Positions 20,924 through 32,880 of a DNA stretch of 64,000 nucleotides are shown in pieces. Under the pieces are notes generated by a model that worked only from the letters and a program-made list of their open reading frames with translations, was not told the DNA's origin and did not search any database. The stretch's first letter is position 1. Each line of letters begins with the position of its first letter. Origin of the DNA: Danio rerio (Eukaryota; Chordata; Actinopteri; Cypriniformes; Danionidae); assembly GCF_049306965.1 (NCBI RefSeq), contig NC_133176.1, forward strand, positions 9,988,501-10,052,500. The letters are read 5' to 3'. Position numbers and translations under genes: made by a program.

Positions 20924-23900
20924 GTACTACTAAAATTTGCCAGTATGTCTCTGTAATTTGTCGAGTTAAAGCAGTCACCTATAAATTTATTGATAAAAAT
21001 AATAGTTTAAAAAATTTTTTTTTTTTATAAATGGGATCAGGAAAATTAAAAAACTGCAGTTATTACACGGTTAATTATTTTCTCATCATAATGCCTTAAA
21101 GGGATAGTTCACCCAAAAATTTAAATTCTGATATATACTCACCCTTGGCCTGTGCCAAAGCAGTTTGACATTTTGTTCTTTTAAACACAAAATAAGTCAT
21201 TTTTAAGAGTGGAAATTACTTGGTTTTGTCTTCAGGGCCGGCCCATGGCATTGTCAGGATTGTTTTCCTTTAGGATTTTTTTCCAGCTGTGGTGGCAGGC
21301 CTTTTTTTACACCGATCTACTAACTACCTGTGGCGTTATTTCAATGAGAAATGTCTATTAGAAGTTGAGATCGCATTTATGTAATAGCCTATGAGCATGC
21401 AAATCTCTTTGCTTGTGGGCTGAATTCTTCTGCTCATGCACAAAACTTCTTACACACCCCCTCAAATATAAGCCGCTTCAAGAGTGCGCAGATCTTCTTG
21501 TGCAATGATTCGGGTGTGTGTTTAAACAGACAAATACACTTAAAAATGTGTTAACATGTCTGTCCTGCATTATGTATTTTAAACGCAACAAATTTTCTCT
21601 TAAATAAGCACGAACAATTACTAAAATAATCAAATATTTTCATTATAGATCTGTACATTCTTAAAGTTACACCTCTGTTATCAAAGAAAACGCAATGAGA
21701 GATTCCTCTGCTGCTCTTCACTAAATAACTATAGTAACTTTAAACAATATGCAAATACAATCAAAAGTGAAGTAGATTTTTTTAGCTTTATTTTATGTAT
21801 AGGCCATTGATTTTAATAGGCTAAACTTTTTATTTTATTGTCAGTATTTTCTAATGTTTGCTATGTATTCTATCATTTGAAGCTATTTGGTGTCCTGTAT
21901 TTTGCCTTGGGCGCCAAATTGGTTAGGGACAGGCCTGTTTGTTTTCCATGGTATTTGTTTTTACTAATGATGTCGGTGGTTACAAGGTTTTTCTTTTTTA
22001 AGAATAATGTATTTTGTGTGCTACTGAACAAAATGACTTCAAGAAGTCAAGGGGGAGAAAGTACTTGCAGAATTTACACATTTGGGCAAACTATTTCTTT
22101 AAATTTCTCTTAACAACAATAGTCAAGTGTTTGGTTTAGGTAAATTTAGTCAAGATCATTAACTTGAATAATGACTTATTTACAATGTCTGTCTGATTTT
22201 ACACCAGTAAATGTCACAAGATAAACCTGCGGTCGAATGTTATTTGAGAAGTAATTATGCCTAAATGACAATAGACTACATATAAGATATAACAATATTA
22301 TAACAAGGACAACATGTTTGTGCACTTTCTAAAGACATTAGTTCAGTTTTTGAATTAAGGGTAGGAAATGAATGCTTTACTCTTCGATTATTAAAATAAT
22401 CATTAGTTGCAGCCGTAGTTATTATATTCATTTATGTTTCTGCCTTTGCCACCATCTGTAAACGTATTATGAAAAATATGTTGCTGAGGACAACTAAATA
22501 CAAAAACACATTTTGTATTCTTGTTTTGTTAAAATTACTCCATATTGTGCTAAGGGTTCAACAATGTTCTAGCCACTTTAACATCAATTGTATAAAAGCC
22601 ATTTTGAATAGCAATCTAATATAGTAAATTATTTTTACAGGTTGAACAGGCTAGTACCAGTGCTGCTGTTGCCCCACTTTCTGTAAGCCAGTATGCAGAA
22701 AGTGATGATAATGCACCCAAGTTTGTGTCAGTGCAGGCATCTCATTGCCAGGGTGATGTTCGGTATGATGAGTTCTCAAGAAATCACCAGTGTGCCTGTA
22801 TATCACTGACATTTTTGGCCAGTCACAGTGCAGGGCTTCAGTTCAAGATGTCCGATCTTGATAGAGTTTTAGAAGAGGGGGATGCTTTGTATGTCAGCGT
22901 TAAAATGCAGCTTATCAGTGAAAGAAGATTCCTTAATGACCATCTGTCCATGGAGGAAATACCTTCTGAACTTACAACATTTAACCGAACATACAATGTT
23001 CACAAGTCTGAAGTCAAACTTGGATTACTCAAAGCCAAAGGTGCCCCTGATATGGAAGATTGGTTTTTGCCTCTTGCTGAAAGATTGCAGTGTCTCGCAG
23101 CAGATGTCACATTTGCACTTTTAATCGTTTCTCCAGAATGCATTGCATTGTTTAGAGATGGATCAGGCAGATATGGATTCTTTGATCCACATTCAAGGAC
23201 TGCAGAAGGCTTGCCTGATAAGACCGGATGTGGAACTGCTGTCATGTTAACTTTTACTCATCTAAGTGACATGACCGATAAACTTCTTGAGCTCTTTCAG
23301 GATCGCCGTGATGGAGCAAGCTATGAATTCATGCCTGTTTCTTTTGAAACTGAGCAGTGGGCTGGCCAGCAGCCATTACTCTCAGCTTGTGCTCAGTTTT
23401 CACAAGTAATCTCAGTTCTACCAGAACCAGAAGAAAATGTTGCTGTACAAAATAGCGGTGCCCGAGAAAACCAAGCCCTGATAGCAAAAAAAAACAAGTC
23501 CAGGAGAAGAAGAGAAATGCGAAAGACAATTGCCAATTTAAATTGCAGAGAATCCAAGGACACAACTGCATCTTACATGATGAGAAAACACAAACAAAGA
23601 GATGATGAGAGGTACCGGTATGCTGCCTGTTTGCAGTATCGGGCAGCTAAGAAAGAGGCTGTTTGGGTGAAGTACCAAAATGCTCACTTTAGAAACAAAA
23701 AGAAAGACTACAGTAATATGCGATACAAAGATGATATTGTTCAGTCAAAGAAGAAAGAATTTATGGCTAGGAGGTACACCACAGATCCAGTTGTACAGTC
23801 AAAGAAGAAAGAATACATGGCTAGGAGGTACACCAAAGATCCAGTTGTACAGTCAAAGAAGAAAGAATACATGGCTAGGAGGTACACCAAAGATCTAGTT

Positions 23901-26900
23901 GTACAGTCAAAGAAGAAAGAATACATGGCTAGGAGGTACACCACAAATCCAGTTGTACAGTCAAAGAAGAAAGAATACATGGCTAGGAGGTACACCACAG
24001 ATCCAATTGTACAGTCAAAGAAGAAAGAATACATGGCTAGGAGGTACACCACAGATCCAATTGTACAGTCAAAGAAGAAGCAATACATGGCTAGGAGGTA
24101 CACAATAGATCCAGTTGCACCGTTAAAGAGGAAAGAATACATGGCTAGGAGGTACAGATCCGATACCATCTTCCAGGCAAAAAAAAAAGCACACATGGTC
24201 AGGAGGTACTGTACCGATACTGCTTTCCAGAAAAAAATGAAGGAATACATGGTGAGGAGATATGCGGATAATTCTGAGTTTAGAGAACATCACATTCTTC
24301 AATGTACCCTCCGTAAGAAACAAAAGTTTGATACTACATCACGTATTCTTCATCAGATGCAATGTGCACTGACGATTAAAAGGAAATACAAGATGTGCAT
24401 CCGCCCCAGCCTGGAAACAGTCCAGCCATTGGTCAGCAAACTGATGGAAAGTGCAATTCATGCATTCCGGTGTAAGATTCAGCAAGGCCCTACATACGTC
24501 TGCACCGTTTGTCACAGAGTCCTCTTTCTGGACCAGGTCAAGGCTTGTGATCGATCAAATTATGAAAAAGATGTTCAACTTTCCTCATTCTGCCTGACCA
24601 GAAAGTATGTGCATACTTGTGACAGTGCCTGCTCAGATGATTGCACCGTTCCAGAAGAGAGAAGACGGGAATGGATCTGCCACACTTGTGACAGCCATCT
24701 GAAACGAGGGAGCATGCCTTCAATTGCAGCAGTAAATAAGCTTGAACTGCCACCTATCCCTGCAGAATTGGCTGAGTTAAATGTGCTGGAACGTCAGCTT
24801 ATCGCAAAAATTTTACCTTTTGCAAAAATAGTTGCACTGCCCAAAGGACAACAGAGAGCAGTTCACGGTGCTGTTGTGTGTGTGCCTTCAGAGGTGGAGA
24901 ACACTGTCAACTCTCTGCCAAGACCAAGAAGTGAGTCCCAGCTCCTACAGGTCAAATTGAAGAGACATGTCAGTTTTAAGGGATACCAGCATTTCCATAC
25001 TGTAAATATGCACAGTGTGATTGCAGCTTTATCCAAGCTGAAGGAAGTGCATTCTGAGTACAAGGATATCTCCATACAAGAGCCTGAGGTATCTGAAGAT
25101 CAGTTTGACGAAGACATTGATGCAGCAGAGGATAACCAAGAAGTTGGCACTGCTGAGCACGAGGAGCAACATGTCAGTGTGGAGGAAAAGGATGAACTTC
25201 GCCCCGGTCTTACATTGGACACGTGCATGCAGCCACCAGACATTGCACATGACATCTTGTCGTACGGTGAAGGGATCTTTAGTATCGCACCTGCACAAGG
25301 AAAGAAGCCTGTTGGATTTTTTAAAATCCCAAAACTGGAAGCCATGGCATTCCCTGTCCAGTTCCCCACTGGAGAGAACACAATCGACGAGGCAAGGCAG
25401 ACATCGGTTTCTCCTAGCATGTACTTCAACGTCAGATTGTTTTGTGTTGATGCCCGATTTGCAAGGGATCAAACCTACCTTTTCTTTGCACAATTTGTGA
25501 CAGAAACGCAACTGGCAAGAAACAGCATGTCCATTCAACTTCGAAAAGGTAAACCCATTACCAAAGATGGCAGAAGAATCTCCAATAGGATGCTTCAGGA
25601 TTCAGATGAGGTTGAGAGACTTGTTCACAACAGGGATGCCACACGATTCATGCAGCCCCTGAGAGGCTCTCCAGCCTATTGGGAGAAGACGTTGCGAGAT
25701 CTCCAGGCCATGATTCGACAGCTGGGGACACCTACTTTCTTTTGTACATTCAGTGCAGCAGAAATGCGATGGCCTGAGATTGTGACTGTAATCAAAGCTC
25801 AACAAGGCGAAGAAATTGACTTTTCACAGCTTGACTGGGCGACGAAATGTGAAATCCTTAGGAGTAATCCTGTCACTGTCATGCGCATGTTTGAGAAGCG
25901 TGTTGATGCATTAATGGCTCACCTGCTTTTGTCACCTGCACAACCCATTGGTGAAGTGGAGGATTTCTTCTATAGAGTGGAGTTTCAGGCGAGAGGAAGC
26001 CCACATATTCATCTGCTTGCTTGGGTAAAGGATGCCCCAGATCCAGAGGAAGATAATGATGAGACAATTTGTGACTTCATCGACCGTTACGTATCGTGCA
26101 AGCTTCCAGATCCCAATGTTGATCCTGAGCTTCATAAGATTGTGACAGAGGTTCAGCTTCATAGCAAAAACCACTCAAAGTCATGCAAGAAAGGCAAGGT
26201 GGTGTGTAGATTTGGATTTCCAAAACTACCAATGCCTAAGACCATGATCACTCATCCAATGCCAGAGCGTCCTGATGAGGGGGATGATGAACCTACTGAC
26301 TCGGCAGCCAAGAAGAAAGCAAGGCGAGATGCGGCTAAAAAAGCAATGAATGAAGCCAAATCAAAACTCAAGCCTTTGTGGGATTTGCTGAATGATCCCA
26401 AATCTTCCCTCGACAATTTGTCAGACCTTTTAACCAAGTGCAATTTGTCCATGGACGATTACCTGAACTACGCTGAAGGACTCACCACTGGCAGTGCAGT
26501 TCTTTTGAAGCGTGATCCAAAGGAGACTTGGGTGAATGGCTACAATCCTGATTTGCTCAGGGCGTGGAATGCGAACATGGATATTCAGTACATCCTAGAC
26601 GCTTACAGCTGCATCATGTATATGCTGTCCTACGTTTCAAAGCCAGAGCATGAAATGAGTGGCTTTCTTAAGAACGTGATCCAGAGTGTTCGTGAAGCCA
26701 ACGTTAATGAAGAGGACGAAATGAAGCACATAATGCAAGCCTATGCCAAGCACCGGCAAGTAAGCGCTCAGGAGTCCGTTGCGCGAACATGCAGCTTGCC
26801 ATTGAAGAAGTGTTCACGAAGTGTTGTGTTTGTTCCGACGGATGACGATGCCCTCAAGATGAGTCTGCCCATAAGTGTGTTGCTGAACAAAAATCCTGAA

Positions 26901-29717
26901 TCGGAGGACGTCTGGATGTCAGGTTTAATAGAAAAATACAGAGCAAGACCTCTAACGTTGGAGTTTGAAAAAATGTGTCTTGCGGACTTTGCATCCAATT
27001 ACCGTGTTGTGTACGGTCAGCAAATTAAAGGAAAAAATGTCCTCCGACTGCTTCATGATATGGGATTTATTCAAAAGAGGACTGTTGGCAAGCCTGCAGT
27101 TATCCGATATGCTCGCTTTTCAGAGGAGAAGCAACCGGAAAAATTTTATGGAAGAATGGTGAAACTTTACGTTCCCCATCGCCACAATGAAGAGCTGAAA
27201 CCTGAGGATTTTCCCACATATCAGCTATTTTATAAAAGCGGATTTGTGGAACTTCCTGGACATCCTGGTCTCCGGTTCCCTGTCTGCGGCATAGTAAAGG
27301 CATACCAGCAGAGATATGAAAAGCACGGCAAAGTTGTAGATAAAGCATTTGAACAACTTCAGCAGGAAGGACCATCTGAGAGTGCTTGGACAGCTTTTGC
27401 ACCAGAAGTTGAAGTGGATCGCCTGGAATGCATAGCTGAACAAGAAGACGTCGGTCCAGAGGAAGACGACGAACAGGATGAGGTCCCTGAATTCCAGCCT
27501 CGTAATGAAGATGGCGATGGAGTTGCACCGCGCATAGAGGCGCCACAGATGAGTGTCGAGTTTGTCAGGAAGCTCTTTCGGAGTTTAAACAAGACACAGG
27601 CAGCCATATTTTACACCATTCGGCAGTGGTGTCAAAATCGTGTGTGGGGACTGAATCCAGAACAGTTTTTTTACTTCGTGTCAGGTGGTGCTGGATGTGG
27701 AAAGTCGCACGTAATCAAGTGCGTATACACTGAAGCAACGAAGATTCTACGACAACTTCCTCAGCTCCGGGAGGATGGGGATCTCTCCATTCCTACAGTG
27801 ATTTTAAGTGCATTCACTGGAACAGCAGCGTTCAACATTTCTGGAAAAACTCTGCATTCCATTCTAAAGCTGCCAAGGAACTTGAAGCCACCCTATCAAG
27901 GACTTGGGAACTCTCTTGATGATGTACGAGCAGGATTACGTCACGTGGAAATCTTGATTATTGACGAAATCTCTATGATTTCAAAAGACTTTTTTGCATA
28001 CATCAACTGGAGGTTTCAACAGATCAGAGGCAGCAAGAAACCCTTTGGGGGCATTTCTGTCATTGTGGTGGGAGACTTTTATCAATTACCGCCCCCGGGA
28101 AAAGCCAAGCCACTCTGCGTTTACGAAGAGGATGTGCTGGACTTTTGGAAGGACCACTTCCAAATCATAACCCTCACGGAGATCATGCGGCAGAAAGAGG
28201 ACCTTGCATTTGCCCAGCTTTTAAACCGATTGAGAGTGAAACGGAAATCTGATCCTCTTAAAGAAGAAGATAGATCTTTGTTATTGCAGGCTGTGAGGAA
28301 TCCCCAAGACTGCCCACGTGATGCATTGCACATATTTGCAACCAACAAGGAAGTCCACAGTCACAATAGTGAGACGGTAAACGCTCTTCATGCTGACATC
28401 ATAACCATTCATGCTGAAGATTACCGGAAAGACCCAAGAACAGGTGGGATGAAAAGACAGACTAAACCTGTCATGGGTAATAAAGACGACCTGCTTGACA
28501 CCATACAAGTTGCAGTGGGAGTCCGCATAATGATGATAAGAAATCTGGATGTCGAAGATGGACTCGTCAATGGATGCTTTGGAAACATTAGAAACATTGT
28601 GACTAAAACAAGAGATGGAATTGCATTTGTGCACATGCTTGGCATTCAGCCCGACAATCCAAATGCTGGCCAGAAATACAGACGACGACTGCAAGGTGAA
28701 CAGGACACTTTAGTCTACATCGAAAGATCAGAGGAACCTGTAAAGAAAAGAGCAGTCCGTCGACAATTTCCAATCAAGTTGGCCTACGCATGCACCGCTC
28801 ATAAAGTTCAAGGCATGACCATGCAATCGGCTGTAGTGTCACTAAAGAGGATTTTTGAGCCAGGAATGGCCTATGTTGCCCTTAGCCGAACAACCTCACT
28901 TGGTGGGTTGTACATCAGAGACTTTGATGAAAAAAAGATCTATGCTGATCCGGAAATCACAACCTCGTTGGAGAGGATGAAAATGGCAACGCTGGAAGGC
29001 ATCATGCCACTTTTTGACTGGAAGAAAAGCAACACCAGTCTGGTAGAAAAACTTATTGTTGTGCATCATAACACAGAGGGACTCCAATCACATGTAGAAG
29101 ACATCAAACACCATCATGAGCTGCTTCTATGTGATATCTTTTGTGTTACGGAAACGCACCTCTCCGGATCATGCATCTCATCACATGTCCAGTTGGAAGG
29201 CTTTAAGATGTTTGCAAGAAATAGACATGCGTCTTACTCAACCCTTCCAGAAATGGCAAAGAAGGACTGTGGTGGAGTTGCAATTTATTGCAAAGAGGAC
29301 ATTCAGGCGGAACCTCGACACTTTATACACCACGTCACCGACCTGGAGTTTGTCGTCATCAAAGTTGATGCACCAGTGACTGCAACAATTGCTGCGGTGT
29401 ACAGGCCACCAGACTATAGTCTGGAAAAATTTTTGCCAAACATCAGGGGCCTTCTTGATTATTTGGAAATGATGAAGGAGAATCCCATAATTGTCTGTGG
29501 AGACTTCAACGAAGACCACCTCTCGTCTGGAAGAAAGCCCATTCTGGAGTTGTTCCAATCCCAACAATACCAACAGCTCATCACCATGGCAACCACAGAG
29601 AAACAAACACTGTTGGATCATATTTATGTTTCTCATCCAGACTTGTGCATGCAGTCAGGTGTTTTACACACCTACTATAGCTATCACAATCCAGTGTATT
29701 GTGTTTTGCCTAAATAA
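20828..29717 (+). CDS. Helentron (Helitron2) Rep-helicase protein with C76-like protease and EEP endonuclease
   Basis: Two coding exons are proposed. 20828-20923 encodes [17 protein letters not shown]... and ends at a GTACTA donor. 22641-29717 follows a TTTTTACAG acceptor and joins in phase 0, giving 2390 residues with no stop. Domain order by nucleotide: C76-like cysteine protease 22740-23320 (QCACISL around the presumed catalytic Cys; FFDPHSR with Asp/His); basic 18-residue repeat array 23690-24290; zinc-ribbon-like Cys pairs and DUF6570 24490-25080; Helitron-like N domain and HUH nuclease 25410-26660 (HIH at 26004-26012, Tyr pair in [14 protein letters not shown] near 26605); PIF1-type helicase 27570-28950 (Walker A GGAGCGKS, Walker B LIIDEISM, late motif ALSRTTS); EEP nuclease 29047-29715 (ETHLS, VYRPP, GDFNED). 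The fused EEP marks the Helentron branch. In the family, Rep nicks and joins single strands and the helicase unwinds. One oddity: the expected SDH near the EEP C-terminus reads SYH. The alternative short start at 22725 is less likely, because the frame is open upstream to the acceptor. Confidence 0.88.
21099..22107. mobile_element. TIR element split by a nested hAT-like MITE
   Basis: The outer termini AAAGGGATAGTTCACCCAAA (21099) and TTTGGGCAAACTATTTCTTT (ending about 22103) are inverted copies. Inside, 21233-21937 begins CAGGGCCGGCCC and ends GGGACAGGCCTG. It is flanked by TTTGTCTT and TTTGTTTT, an 8-bp duplication with one mismatch as hAT elements make. Both lie in the Helentron gene's intron, and the outer element must be the older insertion. 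Confidence 0.65.
23690..24290 (+). repeat. 54-bp tandem coding repeat (18-residue basic unit), about ten copies
   Basis: The unit [18 protein letters not shown] repeats in frame about ten times. The central six or seven copies are nearly identical in DNA; the outer copies are diverged ([36 protein letters not shown]). The unit is strongly basic with conserved Tyr and Arg positions, which suggests nucleic-acid or partner binding. The homogeneous centre points to recent unit duplication. Confidence 0.93.
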
Positions 29718-29719
29718 TT

Positions 29720-30560
29720 CAGCCAACAATCCAAATGCTGGCCAGAAATACATGCGCAACTGCAAGGTGAAGAGGACACTTAACTCTACATCGAAAGAGC
29801 AGAGGAAACTCTAAAGAAAGGAGCAGTTCGTCATCAATTTCAAATCAAGATGGCTAACACATGCACAAAGTTCAATGCATGGCCATGCAATCGGCTGTAT
29901 TATCACTCAAGAAGATTATTGCCGTATTTGCAACCAACAAGGAAGTCCAGAGTCACAATGCTGAGATGGTAAACGCTCTTCATGCTGACATCATAACCAA
30001 TAATGCTGAAGATTACCGAAAAAACCCAAGAACAGGAGGGATGAAAAAGCAAACTAACCCTGTCATGGGTAATAAAGACAACCTGCTTGGCACCATACAA
30101 GTTGCATTGATTGGGAGTCTGCATAATGCTGAACAAAAATGTGGATGTCAAAGATGGACTTGTCAATGGATGCTTTGGAAACATTGTGACTAAAACAAGA
30201 GACTGAATTGCATCTGTGCACATGCTTGGAAATCAGCCGACAATCCAAATGCTGGCCAGAAAAACATACGACAACGACTGCAAGGTGAAGAGGACACTTT
30301 ACATCGAAAGATCAGAGGAAACTCTAAAGAAAAGAGCAGTCCGTCGACAATTTCCAATAAAGATGGCTTGCGCATGCACAAAGTTCAAAGCATAATAATG
30401 CAATCGACTGAATTAATTGGAAATGATGGAGAATCCCATAATTGTCTGTGGAGACTTCAACAAAGACCACCTCTCGTCTGGAAGAAAGCCCATTCTGGAG
30501 TTGTTCCAATCCCTACTATACCTACTGCTCATCACTATGGCAACCACAGAGAAATGAACA
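29720..30560 (+). pseudogene. Scrambled, decayed copy of the Helentron helicase/EEP segment
   Basis: Directly after the intact frame, 29722-29915 matches 28652-28860. Then 29920-30235 matches 28325-28645, 30235-30400 again matches 28650-28830, and 30413-30556 matches 29460-29600. The copy is frame-broken, with many small deletions and several internal deletions. The order shows one deleted copy of the 28.3-29.6 kb segment preceded by an extra piece of it. It is non-coding now and older than the neighbouring intact frame. Confidence 0.88.
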
Positions 30561-30792
30561 CTGGCCTACGTTGTTGACTTAAACTGAACTGGGACACGGA
30601 AGACATGTAGATGCGTCATAAACAGCATCCTGTATTCTACCTGGTGATCTGGATTTATGGTCGCATGAAGGCGGTGTGTCGTACCTGAGGTGGTTGCTGT
30701 GTGAAGAGAGTAATGTCAGCAGCAGTAAGGGACATCAGGAGGACATTGTGGCATCTTCAAAGTGTACACGGCAGTGACAGCAGCAACAGTTG
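30560..30792 (+). other. Exon-like segment with strong donor, no coding role seen
   Basis: The segment between the decayed Helentron copy and the SINE pair ends GCAACAGTTG followed by a GTGAGTAC consensus donor. It may be a first exon of a transcript running to the right. No start codon leads into a useful frame. Confidence 0.3.
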
Positions 30793-30824
30793 GTGAGTAC
30801 TACTGTGGCTTTTTAAATGTTCCA

Positions 30825-31433
30825 TTATTTTATGTTTTTCCTTTGTATTTGACATTTTGTACTGAATGTATGACTTGCAGTGGCGATGCTGGTTCAAGCC
30901 TCAACTCAGTCAGTTGGTGTTTTTGTGTGGAGTTTGCATGTTCTCCCTGCGTTCGTGTGGGTTTCCTCCGGTTGCTTCAACTTCCCCCACAGTCCAAAGA
31001 CACGCGGAACAGGTGAATTGGTATCGGTTAAATTGGCCTGTGTGTGTGTGTGTGTGTGTGAGAATAAGTATGTCCAGATGTTTCCCAGAGATGGGTTGCG
31101 GCTGGAAGGTCGTCCGCTGTATAAAAATGGGCTGGATAAGTTGGTGGTTTATTCTTCTGTGGCGACCCCGGATTAATAAAGAGACTAAGCCGACAATAAA
31201 ATGCATGAATGAATAATTTTATGTTTTTCCTTTTGTATTTGTGTTTGACATTTTGTACTGAATGTATGACTTGCAGTGGCAACGCTGGTTCGAGCCTCGG
31301 CTGGGTCAGTTGGTGTTTCTATGTGGAGTTTGCATGTTCTCCCTGCGTTCGAGTGGGTTTCCTCCGGTTGCTTCGACGTCCCCCACAGTCTGAAGACACG
31401 AGAACAGGTGAATTGGTATAGGTTAAATTGGCC

Positions 31434-31469
<36 letters not shown>

Positions 31470-31612
31470 TAAATATGTATGTCCAGATATTTCCCAGAGA
31501 TGGGTTGCAGCTGGAAGGGCATCCGCTGCATAAAAACGTGCTGGATAAGTTGGCGGTTCATTCCGTAGTCGTAGCTCCAGATTAATAAAGCCGAAAAGAA
31601 AATGAATGAATG
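30825..31612 (+). mobile_element. Tandemly duplicated DANA SINE with flank
   Basis: Two head-to-tail units of about 390 bp (30825-31213 and 31218-31612) each contain the flank TTTTGTACTGAATGTATGAC and a nearly complete DANA body with its own TG tract, ending in AATAAAG and AATGAATG-like tails. Because the unique flank is copied with the SINE, this is a local duplication and not two insertions. Confidence 0.85.
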
Positions 31613-31941
31613 TATGACTTTTTCTGTTATATTATTAATTTGTTACAGGCACAGCTTTAACACAACAGCAGCCTTTTCAAAGTGGACAGAATTCTTTGAG
31701 ATTCAATCTAAAGCTAAGTATTTTGTTTCAGTTGTTTGTAGTGCCTTATAATATAGTCACATTTTCAGCATAATGTTAAATCTTAGTCTCATTCAAGTGT
31801 TTTTTTTTTTTTATGTTTTTACTACCAGAAGACCCAAGAAGATGTTGACTGAGAAAACAAATGTCCTGCAGTATTGTTGAGGAAGACATCTACCTAACTA
31901 TATATTGGTGAGCATGCTGTTAGGATCCCGTCATTTAATTG

Positions 31942-31942
<1 letters not shown>

Positions 31943-31988
<46 letters not shown>
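31943..31988. repeat. (TG)n microsatellite
   Basis: About 45 bp of TG dinucleotide. Confidence 0.93.
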
Positions 31989-31993
<5 letters not shown>

Positions 31994-32029
31994 ACTAATA
32001 TGCATTTAAATTCTAAAACAAATGAGTTG

Positions 32030-32880
32030 TCATGTTACAAAAGATTCTATTTTAAATATTCTTTAAGCTTTCTCCAAAAAGAAATGTAAAAAATATATAT
32101 TTCCACAAATTAAGCTGCATAAACTAAGGCATTATTAACAAGGTTATACACTAACCATTTAAATTAGAATTTACTGGAGTTGCTTGCTTCTTGAACTTAA
32201 AATACTTGAAAAATAAAATAAATAAAAAGCTTTTAAAATCTTAAAAGTTATGGAAAAAAGCTTTCTTTGTAGTTTTTTGCATCCCTATTATTGTTAATGG
32301 CTGTTCTAACTAGTGCTTGTGTATATAGTGTTCTTATTATTGATTCATCAATCTCATGGTTGTAGGAGAAGACCAGGTGTATGCGCACTACGGCATTGCA
32401 GAATGATGGACCAGAGGAAGAACATCTCTACTACGGAGGTATTCTGAAACAAGTGAGTTGTGCCGTTACAAAAGCTTCTATTTTAAATAGTGTTTAAGCT
32501 TTCTCTAAAAGGAAACTTTTACAAAATATTTCCAAAAATTAAGCTGCATAAACTAAGAGGCATTATTAAGGTGTTTATTCACCTAAAAATTTAAATTACT
32601 GATATTCTACTCGTTTCAAATATGTCTGAGTTGCTTGCTTCTTGAACTCAAAATGCTTGAGAATGCAAAAAAAATCTTTAATGTTGTGGAAAAACAGCAT
32701 TGACTTTGTGTAATTTTTGCATCTACTATGAATGTTAATGGCTGTTTTTTAATGGTGCTTGTGTATATAGTGTTCCTAGTATTGATTTATTAATCTTATG
32801 GTTACAGGAGAAGACCAGGGCGTTTGGCATTGCACACCACGGCATTGCAGGATGACGGACCAGAGGTATACTTTATTAGT
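32030..32880 (+). repeat. Two direct repeats of about 420 bp carrying exon-like segments
   Basis: 32035-32455 and 32455-32880 share blocks such as CTATTTTAAATA, TTAAGCTGCATAAACTAAG, TTGTGTATATAGTGTTC and, after a TTAT/TCATGGTTRYAG acceptor, an exon-like segment with GAGAAGACCAGG and ACGGCATTGCAG. The second copy ends at a donor-like GGTATAC. This echoes the pattern at 18.1-20.6 kb, although the sequences differ. No coding frame is supported. Confidence 0.65.

Noticed and set aside
23741-24250. 169-residue frame on the minus strand
   Set aside because: It is the antisense shadow of the 54-bp coding repeat in the Helentron gene.
25100-25538. Antisense frames of 100-170 residues inside the Helentron gene
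   Set aside because: Shadows of the long coding frame with no independent support.
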